A stretch of DNA of 56,236 bases from Vagococcus fluvialis bH819 (GTDB taxonomy: Bacteria > Bacillota > Bacilli > Lactobacillales > Vagococcaceae), in assembly GCF_900163795.1 (NCBI RefSeq), contig NZ_FWFD01000004.1, positions 1 to 56,236 of the forward strand. The letters run 5' to 3'. The notes beneath the pieces are model-generated. The model was not told where the DNA came from and searched no databases. It was given only the letters and a program-made list of their open reading frames with translations. Both the position numbers and the translations under genes were made by a program. Positions 25,333 through 35,463 of the stretch are shown piece after piece (the first letter of the stretch is position 1; each line of letters opens with the position of its first letter).

Positions 25333-28209
25333 TTATTCTAGTACCTTAGTCAAAAACTCATACATATTAGATTCCACCGCTGTCTCTAATTTAAAATCTA
25401 TCTCCACAACATTCTTCATTTTTCCATCAGAGGTTGGTTTCTGCTTTTGAGTAATCGATTCTTTAATTGGTTTCATCTCACCCATGTAATAAAAGTCTGT
25501 TTCGTTATCCTTATTAGTGTACTTTCGTTTAATAAAGAGATGGATATGTAAATCGTCTAAATCTCGTATATCTTTTACTTCCTTAGATTCCAATGTTCTA
25601 GGTGCTTTCGTGAACCAACGAAACGTCCGCTCATCTAAAAATTCATCTTCATACGCTATCAGTGACGCTTTAAAATCCTTTCCTTTGTCTAATGTCACAA
25701 AGATTGTAAAGTGGTTATTGCTCGATGTGTAGCCACCAATTCCCTGTTCATTTTGCTTAAAGGTCATATTGAGTTGACGCAACGCATCTTTTCTTCGGTA
25801 TTTTTTATACAGGTTCAGAGGTTGAGTTATTTCATAGTTCTCTGATTTTTTTAAACCTGTTAAAATCAAATCCTCTAGCAATTTCACAAAATAAGGATTT
25901 TTCAAATACTCTTTAAAATTATCAGTTATCATTAGTTTTTCCGATTCAACTTTAAACATCTGAAAAGGTAAATATCTTTTTCTCAGCCCTGACTCATAAA
26001 ATGATAAGTCCAAAACCTTCAGAGAAGATTCTAATATACCCTGTGTATAAAAAATCGATTGCTCAACAAACAGTTCCTCAATCTGCTTTATAGTTAGTCC
26101 TTCTTTTTTAATTTTTAAAACATGCGCCAAAATGAGTAATTCATGTGGCCGAATGCCTGATAATAATTCTGAAGAAACATATTTTAATGCCTGTGATTCT
26201 TCATCAGAAATATCCCCTTCCGTTTCTCCTAATTTTTCTAGAAATTGATAATAGGTTTTAGTTTTCCCAGTAATCAGTAAAGGATCAATACTTCCTGCTT
26301 CTTCAAAATCTAATAAGTACGGCACTTGATTCAAACGATTTTTCAATAAATAAAAATTCCTCTTTAACTCAACCATGGAATCCAATTTAGCTTGATCAAT
26401 CGATGAAAAAATTCGTTCCTTGGCAATTTTTTCAAAATTAATTGCCGATAAACCCGAAATATATGAAGCATCAATCGTATCTCGTCTTAAATTATTTTTA
26501 TTTCTAGAATGATCCCCTGATAACGCCATGGGTATCATGTAATTATTTCTATAGTTCCCAATAAAATCAATCACTGTCACAAAGTCTTTGGATTCATCTT
26601 TGCGCAAGCCACGCCCTAATTGCTGAATAAAAATAATACTCGATTCTGTATTTCTCAGCATAATAACTTGGTTCACCTTAGGAATATCAATCCCCTCGTT
26701 GAAAATATCCACAGTAAAAATATAATGAATTTTCCCTTGTTCCAATTTCTCAATCTCAGATTCCCGAGCGTCTAGTTTATCATCTCCAGAAAGATAGGAA
26801 CTTGGAATACCCCTCTGATTAAAAAGTGCGGCTAATTCTTTGGCTTCTTCTTTTCTACTACAAAAAACCAAACCTTTTGCCTGATTTCCAGAACAACCAT
26901 AGTAATCAATTTTATGAATCAGAAAATCAATTCGTTCCTGATTAACTAAATATTTAAGTTCTGACGTTTCATTAATTAGCAGACCATTTTTCTCATAGTC
27001 CGTTACTCCAAAGTAATGGAAAGGACATAAAATATCCTCTTCTAGCGCTTCTTGAAGTCTAATTTCGTATGCCACATTATAATCAAACAATTCAAAAATA
27101 TTGAAGCCATCTGTTCGTTCAGGCGTTGCGGTCATTCCTAATAAAAAATCTGGTGAAAAATAATCAATGACTTTCTGATATGTCTCAGCCCCTGCTTTAT
27201 GCACCTCATCTATTAAAATATAATCAAAAGCTGATTTGCCTAAAAGCTCTTGATAATTATCTTTCGAAATAGTTTGGATAGTGGCAAATAAGTATTTAGC
27301 ATCTATTTCTTTTGAGTTACCAGATAAAATACCATAATCTGAATCCTCACCACCAATTACTTTTTTGAATGAAGCCCTCGCTTTTTTTAGAATCTGCTCT
27401 CTATGGACAATAAACAACATTCTTTTAGGTTGATAAGATGCTGCATCTAACGCTGCCAAATATGTTTTCCCAGTTCCAGTCGCAGAAATAATCAAACCTT
27501 TACTAGCACCTGTTTTACGTAAGTCTTTCAAACTGTTAAGAGCAGATTTCTGCATCTTATTAGGCGTAATATAAGCAGCATATTCTTCATCTAAAACTGT
27601 TTTTTCTTGTTTAATTATTTTAGAATTGATAATGGGACGATAAGACTTTTTAAATTTAGTTATCCAATCATCTGTTAAAGGTTCAGCACTCTGCCATTCA
27701 TTTTCTAAGTGCTCTTGAATTGTGGTAATCATCTCACCATTGTCATAAGAAGTTAGCTTAACGTTCCACTCATAATTTTGTTTTAGAGCAGCCATAGTTA
27801 AATTAGAACTACCAATAATAAAACTCTGATAATCTCCCATATCAAACAAATAACCCTTAGCATGAAATCCTTCTTTATCTGAAATCCGAATATCAACATT
27901 AGATATTTTCAATAAAGACTCAAAAACCTCTGGCTGATTAAAACCTAAATAGGTAGATGTTAAGATACGTCCTTTAATGCCTCGTTGTTCCAAATCAGCC
28001 AACTGAACTTTAATCGCATTTAACCCGCTTTGGGTAATGAAAGCAACGGAGATAACAAAAGACTGACACTTATCTAAATCATTTTGAACCGTTGTTAATA
28101 AAAAATCCTTCTTCTTAGGATTGTTGACAATAAATTTAGGATTTAACGTATCACTTGGAACTAGCTTATTAATAAAAGCTCTTTTTAACGCTGTTTCTAA
28201 TAAATCCAT
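25333..28209 (-). CDS. PLD-like/SF2 helicase/DUF3427 protein
   Basis: 958 residues in three parts. Residues 30-185 are a phospholipase-D-like nuclease domain with H116-x-K118 (GFHAKGYLF) and IIGSSNLT (134-136), one HKD half-motif. Residues 215-560 are a superfamily 2 helicase: SATGTGKT (242-249), DEVH (334-337), TATPER (360-365), and QQLGRGLRK (529-537) with the arginine finger. The C-terminal 350 residues match DUF3427. I start it at ATG 28209, one base after the Nudix stop codon and behind GAGGA; the longer frame reaches 28233. Related PLD-helicase proteins occur in restriction-like and defence loci; a role in DNA or RNA degradation is inference. Confidence 0.85.
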   Translation of the reverse strand: MDLLETALKRAFINKLVPSDTLNPKFIVNNPKKKDFLLTTVQNDLDKCQSFVISVAFITQSGLNAIKVQLADLEQRGIKGRILTSTYLGFNQPEVFESLLKISNVDIRISDKEGFHAKGYLFDMGDYQSFIIGSSNLTMAALKQNYEWNVKLTSYDNGEMITTIQEHLENEWQSAEPLTDDWITKFKKSYRPIINSKIIKQEKTVLDEEYAAYITPNKMQKSALNSLKDLRKTGASKGLIISATGTGKTYLAALDAASYQPKRMLFIVHREQILKKARASFKKVIGGEDSDYGILSGNSKEIDAKYLFATIQTISKDNYQELLGKSAFDYILIDEVHKAGAETYQKVIDYFSPDFLLGMTATPERTDGFNIFELFDYNVAYEIRLQEALEEDILCPFHYFGVTDYEKNGLLINETSELKYLVNQERIDFLIHKIDYYGCSGNQAKGLVFCSRKEEAKELAALFNQRGIPSSYLSGDDKLDARESEIEKLEQGKIHYIFTVDIFNEGIDIPKVNQVIMLRNTESSIIFIQQLGRGLRKDESKDFVTVIDFIGNYRNNYMIPMALSGDHSRNKNNLRRDTIDASYISGLSAINFEKIAKERIFSSIDQAKLDSMVELKRNFYLLKNRLNQVPYLLDFEEAGSIDPLLITGKTKTYYQFLEKLGETEGDISDEESQALKYVSSELLSGIRPHELLILAHVLKIKKEGLTIKQIEELFVEQSIFYTQGILESSLKVLDLSFYESGLRKRYLPFQMFKVESEKLMITDNFKEYLKNPYFVKLLEDLILTGLKKSENYEITQPLNLYKKYRRKDALRQLNMTFKQNEQGIGGYTSSNNHFTIFVTLDKGKDFKASLIAYEDEFLDERTFRWFTKAPRTLESKEVKDIRDLDDLHIHLFIKRKYTNKDNETDFYYMGEMKPIKESITQKQKPTSDGKMKNVVEIDFKLETAVESNMYEFLTKVLE

Positions 28210-28210
28210 C

Positions 28211-28621
28211 TCACAGTTCCTCGATTTCCTCATTCATTAATTTGTCTACGGTCGGAATATCAGCAGGTGCCCATTCTAATGAATTTAGTTCTTCTGCCTT
28301 TAACCACTTAACTTGGAGATGCTCCGTTAATTGTGGTTCACCCGACTTCGAATAACAGATGAACGTCGTTAAATTAACATAACCAAAATCATATTCATAC
28401 CGGCAAAAAGCAAACTCTTCTTCCACTATATCCACTTGAATTTTTAGCTCTTCTTTAATCTCCCGTTTTAAGGCTTGAACTTTTAATTCATCCTCTTCTA
28501 TCTTCCCACCAGGAAACTCCCAAAGATTCGCTAAAGCTCTCCCAGGACCTCTTTGACAACAAAGGATCTTTTTATCTTTAATAATAATTGCTCCCACAAC
28601 ATTAATCTCTTTTTTCATCAT
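28211..28621 (-). CDS. Nudix hydrolase, MutT-like
   Basis: A 136-residue Nudix pyrophosphohydrolase with a Nudix box from G39 (GGKIEED, E45, then RE at 53-54 and EE at 57-58). The last glycine of the consensus is Lys. It resembles MutT/CTP-pyrophosphohydrolase types that clear oxidised or unusual nucleoside triphosphates. AGAGG precedes ATG 28621. The stop codon is separated by one base from the helicase start, so the two are translationally coupled. It may feed, protect or signal to the helicase partner; that is inference. Confidence 0.88.
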   Translation of the reverse strand: MMKKEINVVGAIIIKDKKILCCQRGPGRALANLWEFPGGKIEEDELKVQALKREIKEELKIQVDIVEEEFAFCRYEYDFGYVNLTTFICYSKSGEPQLTEHLQVKWLKAEELNSLEWAPADIPTVDKLMNEEIEEL

Positions 28622-28849
28622 TTCATACCTCTTATACTTTTTATCTGCTACTTTAGGATCGCATATAAAAGGTGTTTCAACAAGATCTATGTTTGAAATA
28701 AAAGATGTTTCGCGGATTAAATTTCTTAATTTTATTAATTCTACTAAATAGTATTATTCCACTTAATTATGATAAATTTTTTAAATATCATTTAATCAAA
28801 TTATTGGGTAGATTTATAAAAGCCACCCAAATATTAGAAATATAGCATC
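28622..28849. other. AT-rich gap before the Nudix-helicase unit
   Basis: No gene is seen. The stretch lies between the rpsI terminator and the Nudix start and must hold the promoter of the minus-strand unit. I see no clear pair of -35 and -10 boxes. A loose repeat of GATGTTT/GGTGTTTC near 28670-28710 has no evident meaning. Confidence 0.4.
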
Positions 28850-28882
28850 AAAAAAAAGACACCCTCCAAATGGAAGATGCCT
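28850..28882 (-). terminator. Terminator after rpsI
   Basis: A ten-pair stem (GGCATCTTCC with GGAGGGTGTC, several G-U pairs) with a four-base loop is followed by eight U residues on the minus strand. Confidence 0.8.
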
Positions 28883-28904
28883 TGAAATTCTGTATATAAA
28901 CGAA

Positions 28905-29297
28905 TTAACGTTTTGAGAATTGTGATGCTTTACGAGCTTTTTTAAGACCTGGTTTTTTACGTTCTACCATACGAGCATCACGAGTTAACAATCCTGCACG
29001 TTTAAGAGCTGGACGGAAATCTGGATCTACTTGTAAAAGAGCGCGAGAAATACCGTGGCGAGTTGCCCCAGCTTGTCCTGCATATCCTCCACCGTCAACG
29101 TTAACTAATACGTCATATGCGCCTTTAGTTTCTGTTAATACTAGTGGTTGCATGATTACTTCACGTAAATCAGCATGTGGAATATATTCTTCAATGTCTT
29201 TTTTGTTCATGATAATTTTACCTGTACCGGGTACTAAGCGTACGCGAGCTACAGATGTTTTACGACGGCCTGTGCCTAAATATTGTACTTTAGCCAA
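28905..29297 (-). CDS. rpsI: 30S ribosomal protein S9
   Basis: 130 residues, the usual length, beginning [19 protein letters not shown] and ending [11 protein letters not shown], the tail that reaches the P-site tRNA. It is co-transcribed 13 bp after rplM, the standard L13-S9 pair, and ends at the terminator near 28865. Confidence 0.98.
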   Translation of the reverse strand: MAKVQYLGTGRRKTSVARVRLVPGTGKIIMNKKDIEEYIPHADLREVIMQPLVLTETKGAYDVLVNVDGGGYAGQAGATRHGISRALLQVDPDFRPALKRAGLLTRDARMVERKKPGLKKARKASQFSKR

Positions 29298-29310
29298 TGA
29301 AATTCCCTCC

Positions 29311-29754
29311 TTAAATTAAGTTAGTGATATCTAATACTTCTGGTTGTTGTGCTTCATGTTTGTGTTCAGCTTCACCATAAACGAATAATTTAGAACCTTG
29401 TTGGCGGCCTAAAGTATTTTTTGGTAACATGCCTTTGATTGAGTTTTCTAATAAACGACGAGAGTTTTTGTCACGTAATTCACCAGCAGTAACTGATTTC
29501 AAACCACCTGGGTGTTGGCTGTGACGATAGTAAATCTTGTCACTTGCTTTTTTACCAGTTAATTTTACTTTGTCTGCATTGATTACAATAACATAATCAC
29601 CAGTGTCTACATGAGGTGTGAATGTTGGTTTATTTTTACCGCGTAAGATAGATGCTACGACTGTAGATAGACGACCTAAAGGAATATCTGTCGCGTCTAC
29701 TACAAACCACTTACGATCAATTTCGCCATTTTTGGCCATATATGTTGTACGCAT
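29311..29754 (-). CDS. rplM: 50S ribosomal protein L13
   Basis: 147 residues from ATG 29754 ([20 protein letters not shown]), the usual L13 start, preceded by GGAGG. The longer frame to 29796 would add 14 residues not found in the family. The protein binds 23S rRNA early in assembly. It carries its own promoter and leader and is followed by rpsI. Confidence 0.97.
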   Translation of the reverse strand: MRTTYMAKNGEIDRKWFVVDATDIPLGRLSTVVASILRGKNKPTFTPHVDTGDYVIVINADKVKLTGKKASDKIYYRHSQHPGGLKSVTAGELRDKNSRRLLENSIKGMLPKNTLGRQQGSKLFVYGEAEHKHEAQQPEVLDITNLI

Positions 29755-29759
29755 GGGTG

Positions 29760-29848
29760 TTTTTCCTCCAATATTTTCTTTACGTTGTTTGGGCATTACA
29801 TAATAAGTTTCCGGGGCTCACCATGTTGTGGTCAAACAATACCATTTA
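29760..29848 (-). ncRNA. rplM leader, probable L13-type autoregulatory RNA
   Basis: The transcript from the promoter at 29851-29879 has a leader of about 90 bases containing ATGGTGAGCCCCGGAAAC and AATGCCCAAACAACGTAAAG. These blocks resemble the Firmicutes L13 leader that binds L13 to repress rplM-rpsI. I judged this by position and memory of the motif, without an alignment. Confidence 0.45.
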
Positions 29849-29850
29849 TC

Positions 29851-29879
29851 ATATTATCGTGATTTCATTGATATGTCAA
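29851..29879 (-). promoter_or_regulatory. Promoter of rplM-rpsI
   Basis: The -35 box TTGACA (29874-29879) and -10 box TAATAT (29851-29856) are 17 bases apart on the minus strand. It lies in the gap after truA, so L13/S9 expression does not depend on the upstream ECF-truA unit. Confidence 0.8.
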
Positions 29880-29911
29880 TAAAATTCACTGTATTTTTTT
29901 ACTTTTTTTAA

Positions 29912-30655
29912 TTATTTGTAACTGACATTCATCAAGAAGAGCCCTTCAGGATGCGCTGTGGGTCCTGTCATCTTCTTGTCTTGATTAAGTAAGGCTTTTT
30001 CAATGGCATCTACTGGTAATTGTCCATTACCGATTTTCAGTAATGTTCCCACCAACATACGAACCATTTTATATAAAAAGCCATTTCCTCTAAAAATAAA
30101 AATAAGTTCTGTTTCACTTATTTTTTCGATAGTCACCTCATGTATTGTTCTTGTTTTATCTTGTACCGCGCTCCCTGTTGCGCAGAAGATACTAAAATCG
30201 TGCTCTCCTTCAATATACTTAGCTGCTTGCTTCATTATATCCAAATCTGGTGTATAGCGGTAGTGCGCTGAATATAGGCGTTTAAAGGGATCAGGAGATT
30301 GACCCAAGTCCACATGATAATGATAAATTTTTTCCTTAGCCAAATAACGGGCATGGAACTCGTCATCCACTTGTTCTACTGACAAAAAACAAATATCAGC
30401 TGGCGTTTGTGTATCTAGCGCAAAACGAAATTTCTCACTATCTCTTTCATGTGGATAATCAAAATGAATCACCTGTCCCTTAGCATGCACGCCAGAATCT
30501 GTCCGACCAGAAGGATGAATCGTGATCGATTTCCCACCATTAATTCGTCTCAACGTATTTTCAATTTCAGCTTGAATCGTATGGGCATTATTCTGAATTT
30601 GAAAGCCTGCATAATTGGTTCCATCATAACTAATTACCGCTTTATAACGTGGCAT
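29912..30655 (-). CDS. truA: tRNA pseudouridine(38-40) synthase
   Basis: 247 residues from ATG 30655 (MPRYKAVISYDGTNYAGFQI), with AGGAGG 7 bases ahead. The frame extends 16 codons further upstream, but that part runs through a hairpin and has no homology-like pattern. The catalytic Asp is in HPSGRTDSGVHAKGQV. It makes pseudouridine at 38-40 in the anticodon arm. It follows ecfT, as commonly in Lactobacillales. Confidence 0.96.
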   Translation of the reverse strand: MPRYKAVISYDGTNYAGFQIQNNAHTIQAEIENTLRRINGGKSITIHPSGRTDSGVHAKGQVIHFDYPHERDSEKFRFALDTQTPADICFLSVEQVDDEFHARYLAKEKIYHYHVDLGQSPDPFKRLYSAHYRYTPDLDIMKQAAKYIEGEHDFSIFCATGSAVQDKTRTIHEVTIEKISETELIFIFRGNGFLYKMVRMLVGTLLKIGNGQLPVDAIEKALLNQDKKMTGPTAHPEGLFLMNVSYK

Positions 30656-30679
30656 AATATTTCCTCCTAAATTTAGGGT

Positions 30680-30727
30680 GGATAAAAAGTCGTTCTGTTC
30701 CAAGCAACTGGAGCAGACTTTTTATCC
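30680..30727 (-). terminator. Long hairpin just upstream of truA
   Basis: A 12-bp perfect outer stem (GGATAAAAAGTC with GACTTTTTATCC) plus an inner CTG-TCCA/TGGA-CAG stem ends 25 bases before the truA start codon. A U run lies in the 3' arm, so it may work as a terminator or limit truA expression. It follows a separate hairpin at 30747-30772. Confidence 0.55.
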
Positions 30728-30738
30728 CTGACTATTAA

Positions 30739-30772
30739 AATACGAAAGAGACTGACATTGGAGTCAGCCTCT
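30739..30772 (-). terminator. Terminator after ecfT
   Basis: The minus strand has AGAGGCTGAC pairing with GTCAGTCTCT (one G-U), followed by UUUCGUAUUUU. It probably ends or weakens the ribosomal-ECF transcript before truA. Confidence 0.6.
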
Positions 30773-30809
30773 ACAAAAGTAAGCTATATACTTCTTTCAC
30801 AACTCTTTT

Positions 30810-31607
30810 TTATCCTCGTAACCAGATCAACAGACCGGTTAAAATCGCAAAACCAATCACAACGAAGGTGTCATTCTTTTCCCAATGTAAGACACGATAC
30901 TTCGTGCGACCTTCGCCCCCCTGGTATCCTCTTGCTTCCATGGCAATCGCTAAATCTTCCGCTCGGTTAAAACTACTCACAAAGAGTGGAATTAACAACG
31001 GGACGATTGATTTCATTTTGTCCATCAAATTTCCAGAACCAAAGTCCACACCACGTGCCCGTTGAGCATTCATAATTTTTTCTGTTTCATCCATTAACGT
31101 TGGTACAAATCGCAAGGCAATCGACAGCATTAACGAAATTTCATGAGCAGGAAACTTAATCGCTTTTAACGGACGAAGTAAGTACTCAATCGCATCAGCT
31201 AGTGATAAGGGAGGCGTCGTCAAGGTTAGTAACGTTGACATAAAAATAATTAACACAAAACGAATGAAAATATACGCTCCATTTTTAAGACCAAACTCAC
31301 TAATACTAAAGATTCCCCATTCAAAGTACACTTGGCCCCCTCTTGAGAAGAGAACTTGCAAGATAACTGTAAATAGAATCAACCAAATCAAAGGTTTAAC
31401 ACCCTTGATAAAGAAACGTAAACTAATTTTGGATAAAAGAATCGCAAAAAGTGTAAAAGCAAACATTAAACCAAATGATACAAAATTATTACATAAGAAA
31501 ATAATGCCAATAAAATAAAAACTTGCGACAAGTTTGGCTCTTGGATCTAAGTTATGGATGAATGAATCACCAGGAATAAAACGACCTAAGATTAATTTAT
31601 TCATCAT
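30810..31607 (-). CDS. ecfT: ECF transporter T component
   Basis: 265 residues from ATG 31607 with about five membrane segments. The two cytoplasmic coupling helices carry the Ala-Arg-Gly signatures AQRARGVD and AMEARGYQ, which contact the ATPases. The frame is open from GTG 31616, but GGAGG suits the ATG; the start overlaps the end of ecfA2. It forms the shared energising module with EcfA1 and EcfA2 for vitamin S components encoded elsewhere. Confidence 0.95.
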   Translation of the reverse strand: MMNKLILGRFIPGDSFIHNLDPRAKLVASFYFIGIIFLCNNFVSFGLMFAFTLFAILLSKISLRFFIKGVKPLIWLILFTVILQVLFSRGGQVYFEWGIFSISEFGLKNGAYIFIRFVLIIFMSTLLTLTTPPLSLADAIEYLLRPLKAIKFPAHEISLMLSIALRFVPTLMDETEKIMNAQRARGVDFGSGNLMDKMKSIVPLLIPLFVSSFNRAEDLAIAMEARGYQGGEGRTKYRVLHWEKNDTFVVIGFAILTGLLIWLRG

Positions 31608-32469
31608 GAGCGTCACCCTCCTTCAAATCACGGGCTAACTCATCTGCAAGTTCTGTAGCAGTTAATGGTAATTGGTCAAATTGATACCCTTTTTCTATCA
31701 GTTTAAAAGCAAAGTCCGTCGCAGTAGGCACACCCAGTTGCTTTTCATTCAACCAAGCAACATCTTCAAATATTTCACGAGGATGACCTTTTTTATGGAT
31801 TTTTCCTTTTTCAAGAACCACCATATAGTCAGCGTACTCCGCTACATCATCCATTAAATGAGTCACTAAAATAATATTGATCCCTTTTTCTTTATGAAGA
31901 CGATAAAACATTTCCATCATGTCTTTCCGACCACGAGGATCAAGTCCAGCTGTTGGTTCATCTAAAATTACCACTTCAGGCTCCATCGCTAAAACGCCAG
32001 CAATCGCCACACGACGCATTTGCCCACCAGATAGGTCAAATGGTGACCTTTCCATATAAGACTCATCTAAACCAACTAAATCGAGCATTTCAGCTGCTAA
32101 TTTCAAGCTTTCTTCTTCTGATACACCAAAATTCTTAGGACCAAAAGCAATATCACGGGCTACAGTTTCATCAAATAACTGGGACTCTGGAAATTGAAAA
32201 ACAATTCCTACCTTTTTGCGGATGGGCTTCAAGTTTTTATTATCCGTTTCCGGCGTAATCACACGATCACCTATTGTTACTTTGCCTTTAGTTGGTTTAA
32301 GCAGCGCATTTAAATGTTGGAGTAAGGTGGATTTTCCACTTCCTGTATGACCAACAATGGCTGTATAACTATTTGTTGGAATTTCCAAATTAATATCAAA
32401 AAGCACTCTCTGTTCAAAAGGGCTATTAGGTTGGTAAGTAAAATCTACTTGTTCAAACCGGATGTCCAT
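31597..32469 (-). CDS. ecfA2: ECF transporter ATP-binding protein A2
   Basis: 290 residues: Walker [10 protein letters not shown], signature LSGGQMRR and Walker [14 protein letters not shown], then VTHLMDD. The signature LSGGQMRR and the C-terminal part are typical of EcfA2. It starts inside the end of ecfA1 (25-bp overlap) behind GGTGG, and its own end overlaps ecfT. The tight overlaps indicate balanced translation of the module. Confidence 0.95.
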   Translation of the reverse strand: MDIRFEQVDFTYQPNSPFEQRVLFDINLEIPTNSYTAIVGHTGSGKSTLLQHLNALLKPTKGKVTIGDRVITPETDNKNLKPIRKKVGIVFQFPESQLFDETVARDIAFGPKNFGVSEEESLKLAAEMLDLVGLDESYMERSPFDLSGGQMRRVAIAGVLAMEPEVVILDEPTAGLDPRGRKDMMEMFYRLHKEKGINIILVTHLMDDVAEYADYMVVLEKGKIHKKGHPREIFEDVAWLNEKQLGVPTATDFAFKLIEKGYQFDQLPLTATELADELARDLKEGDAHDE

Positions 32470-33287
32470 AGCCAGTCCACCATCCCTTCTTCAGTTAAAT
32501 ATTCATCAGGCACATCGATGTCACGATTTTTTAAAGCGGCTTTCAATTTTTCAGGGAACGGAACATCTAAACCAAGTTCAATCAGTTCTTCACCATGAGA
32601 GAAGATATCACCCGGTGTTCCTTCCTGAATAATCTCTCCCTCACGCATGACTAACACTCGATTAGCAAAAGCGGCTTCATCAATATCATGAGTAATCGAA
32701 ATAACAGTCAAATTAGAATCTTCTTTAATTTTTTTTATCGTATCAATCACTTCTTTACGACCTTGAGGATCAAGCATAGAAGTCGCCTCATCTAAAATGA
32801 TCACATCAGGGCGCAAAGCAATCACACCAGCAATTGCTACTCGTTGTTTTTGGCCACCAGAAAGACGGGCTGGTTCTTTAGTGCTAAATTCAGACATTCT
32901 TACCATATCTAAAGCATCCTTCACACGTGTAACCATATCTTCACGCGGAACACCCTGATTTTCTAAACCAAAAGCTACATCGTCTTCCACTGTAGAGCCC
33001 ACAAACTGATTGTCAGGGTTTTGAAAAACCATTCCAATCATTCGACGAATATCCCAAAGTGTTTCTTCCGTTACTTTTTCACCCTTAACAAAGATATCAC
33101 CTTTATTAGCGACTATCAGCCCATTGATTGTTTTAGCTAAAGTAGACTTACCAGAGCCATTATGACCAATTAAAGCCACCCACTCACCCGGGTATATATT
33201 TAATGAAACATCATTTAGTGCATTTTTTTCTTCTTCACCATGATATTTAAATGTAATATTTTTTAATTCAATTAAAGGAGTCTCCAT
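32445..33287 (-). CDS. ecfA1: ECF transporter ATP-binding protein A1
   Basis: 280 residues: Walker [10 protein letters not shown], signature LSGGQKQR, Walker [14 protein letters not shown] with the Glu to Ala-Thr change normal for EcfA1, and the switch histidine in SITHDID. It pairs with EcfA2. It is the first gene after the L17 downstream element, behind a gap of about 180 bp that should hold its promoter or receive readthrough. Confidence 0.95.
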   Translation of the reverse strand: METPLIELKNITFKYHGEEEKNALNDVSLNIYPGEWVALIGHNGSGKSTLAKTINGLIVANKGDIFVKGEKVTEETLWDIRRMIGMVFQNPDNQFVGSTVEDDVAFGLENQGVPREDMVTRVKDALDMVRMSEFSTKEPARLSGGQKQRVAIAGVIALRPDVIILDEATSMLDPQGRKEVIDTIKKIKEDSNLTVISITHDIDEAAFANRVLVMREGEIIQEGTPGDIFSHGEELIELGLDVPFPEKLKAALKNRDIDVPDEYLTEEGMVDWLWTSGLNK

Positions 33288-33460
33288 ATTAATTCTTCCC
33301 TATTCTTTATCTCATTATTTTAAAAAAATGTTTCATTCTATTCTTAATAATATAATTATTAAAAATACAAGGAAACATTCTTGTGGGCTAAGATAAGCAC
33401 TTATTCATCTTAGTCGATATTCAGCTATTTGACAATTAAATCGTGTTACTTAACGGGTAT

Positions 33461-33590
33461 AAAAAAAGCACTTTATATGATGAGCGCGTGCCCTCTAGTT
33501 AAAAAACTAGAGGACCAGCACCGAGCTAGACTCGGAAAAATTAATTTCCAACATCATAACACTCTAAAAGAATCATCTATAAAGTGATGC
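33461..33590 (-). ncRNA. L17 downstream element RNA
   Basis: Just after rplQ a closing stem of about 13 bp (CACTTTATAGATGA with TCATATAAAGTG) encloses two perfect hairpins, CCTCTAGTT/AACTAGAGG and CCGAG/CTCGG. On the minus strand it ends in seven U residues, so it also acts as the terminator. Its position and layout match the L17 downstream element described from Lactobacillales; this is recognition by structure, not by a model search. Confidence 0.78.
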
Positions 33591-33611
33591 AACATATTTA
33601 AAACAGTATTA

Positions 33612-33998
33612 TTAAACTAATTCAATAATTACCATTGGTGCAGCGTCACCGCGACGTTGTCCTTTTTTAAGGATACGTGTGTAACCACCTTGGCGATCTT
33701 GGTAACGAGGTCCCAAGTCATTAAATAATTTTTGTAAAGCTGTTTCTTGGATGATTTCTTCTCCTGATTCGTCTAAACGAGCTTCTAGTAATTCATTTCT
33801 TACATAAGCTGCAGCTTGACGACGAGCATGAAGATCTCCACGTTTACCTAAAGTAATCATTTTTTCAGTAGTTGAACGGATTTCTTTGGCACGAGCTTCA
33901 GTTGTTTCGATGCGTTCGTTCATGATAAGATCAGTTGTCAAATCACGTAACATAGCTTTTCTTTGGCTGCTTGTGCGGCCTAATTTACGATAACTCAC
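33612..33998 (-). CDS. rplQ: 50S ribosomal protein L17
   Basis: 128 residues, beginning [20 protein letters not shown] and ending with [12 protein letters not shown]. Standard bacterial L17, last gene of the S10-spc-alpha cluster, 27 bp after rpoA. The structured RNA and terminator follow it. Confidence 0.98.
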   Translation of the reverse strand: MSYRKLGRTSSQRKAMLRDLTTDLIMNERIETTEARAKEIRSTTEKMITLGKRGDLHARRQAAAYVRNELLEARLDESGEEIIQETALQKLFNDLGPRYQDRQGGYTRILKKGQRRGDAAPMVIIELV

Positions 33999-34025
33999 GT
34001 CGTATTCCCTCCTTAGTCAATTCGA

Positions 34026-34964
34026 TTAATCGTCTTGACGTAATCCTAGTTCTAAATCAGCTAATTTAGCTTTTACTTCTTCAAGTGATTTACGGCCTAA
34101 GTTACGGACTTTAATCATTTCAGCCTCAGATTTATTTGTTAATTCTTGTAATGTATTGATGCCTGCGCGTTTCAAACAGTTATAAGAGCGAACAGATAGA
34201 TCTAATTCTTCTATTGTTGTTTCCAACATTTTTTCTTTTTGTGTTTCTTCTTTTTCGATCATGATTTCAGCATTTTTCGCTTCGTCAGTTAAGTTAACGA
34301 ATATATCTAAGTGCTCAGTCAAGATTTTAGCAGATAAACTGATAGCCTCTTGTGGCGCAATAGAACCGTCTGTCCAAACATCCAAAGTTAATTTATCGAA
34401 ATCTTCACGATGTCCAACACGCGTATTCTCTACTTGGTAGTTAACACGAGTAATTGGTGTGTAGATAGAATCCACTGGTAAAACACCAATTGGCATATCT
34501 TCACTTTTATTTTCATCAGCTTGTACATAACCACGGCCTGGTTTAACAGTTAAACTAGCACGGAACGTTGCACCTTCAGATACGCTACAGATGAATAAAT
34601 CTTTGTTCATGATTTCAACATCACTGTCAGTAATAATGTCACCAGCAGTAACATTAGCTGGACCAGTAATATCGATCTCTAAAGTTTTTTCTTCTTCAGC
34701 ATATAATTTAAGTGCTAAGCCTTTGATGTTTAAAATTATTTGAGTGACATCTTCACGCACTCCCTTGACAGTAGAAAACTCATGTAATACACCATCAATT
34801 TGAAGATTTGTGATTGCAGCACCTGGAAGAGATGACAATAAAATACGGCGTAACGAATTACCTAACGTAGTTCCATAGCCTCTTTCAAGTGGCTCGATGA
34901 CGAACTTGCCATAATCTCTATCTTCATCAATCTTTGTGATTCTTGGTTTCTCAAATTCAATCAT
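34026..34964 (-). CDS. rpoA: RNA polymerase alpha subunit
   Basis: 312 residues. The N-terminal dimerisation domain includes [18 protein letters not shown], which assembles beta and beta-prime. After an acidic linker, the C-terminal domain starts near residue 245 ([16 protein letters not shown]) and binds activators and UP elements. GAAAGGGG precedes the ATG. Usual position between rpsK and rplQ. Confidence 0.98.
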   Translation of the reverse strand: MIEFEKPRITKIDEDRDYGKFVIEPLERGYGTTLGNSLRRILLSSLPGAAITNLQIDGVLHEFSTVKGVREDVTQIILNIKGLALKLYAEEEKTLEIDITGPANVTAGDIITDSDVEIMNKDLFICSVSEGATFRASLTVKPGRGYVQADENKSEDMPIGVLPVDSIYTPITRVNYQVENTRVGHREDFDKLTLDVWTDGSIAPQEAISLSAKILTEHLDIFVNLTDEAKNAEIMIEKEETQKEKMLETTIEELDLSVRSYNCLKRAGINTLQELTNKSEAEMIKVRNLGRKSLEEVKAKLADLELGLRQDD

Positions 34965-35044
34965 TCTTGTCTATACCCCTTTCAAAACGAAAAGTGTCCT
35001 GCTCAATGTCGCAAAAGTTCTACTCATTAGAATAAACTCACTCA

Positions 35045-35434
35045 CTAAACACGACGGCGTTTTGGAGGGCGGCATCCATTATGAGGAACTGGAGTCACGT
35101 CACGAATTGCTGTCACTTCTAATCCTGTTGCTTGTAATGAACGAATAGCTGCTTCACGACCAGAACCTGGTCCTTTTACAGTTACGTCAACAGTTTTTAA
35201 ACCATGTTCCATTGCTGCTTTAGCTGCAACTTCTGCTGCCATTTGAGCTGCGAATGGTGTTGATTTTTTACTTCCTCTAAATCCTAATGAACCTGCTGAT
35301 GACCATGCAATTGCATTACCATGAACATCTGTTAACATTACGATTGTGTTATTGAATGTTGAGTGGATATGTGCCACACCTGCTTCAATATTCTTTTTCA
35401 CACGACGTTTTCTAGAAACTTTTTTAGCTACCAT
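35045..35434 (-). CDS. rpsK: 30S ribosomal protein S11
   Basis: 129 residues with the conserved [19 protein letters not shown] and the [14 protein letters not shown] end. It forms the platform with S18 and S6 near the mRNA exit. Usual place between rpsM and rpoA. Confidence 0.98.
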   Translation of the reverse strand: MVAKKVSRKRRVKKNIEAGVAHIHSTFNNTIVMLTDVHGNAIAWSSAGSLGFRGSKKSTPFAAQMAAEVAAKAAMEHGLKTVDVTVKGPGSGREAAIRSLQATGLEVTAIRDVTPVPHNGCRPPKRRRV

Positions 35435-35463
35435 GAAGCTTTATACCTCCTTCACTTTAATTC

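Noticed and set aside
29755-29796. N-terminal extension of L13
   Set aside because: The extra 14 codons are not part of the family and lie in the leader; ATG 29754 has a matching ribosome binding site.
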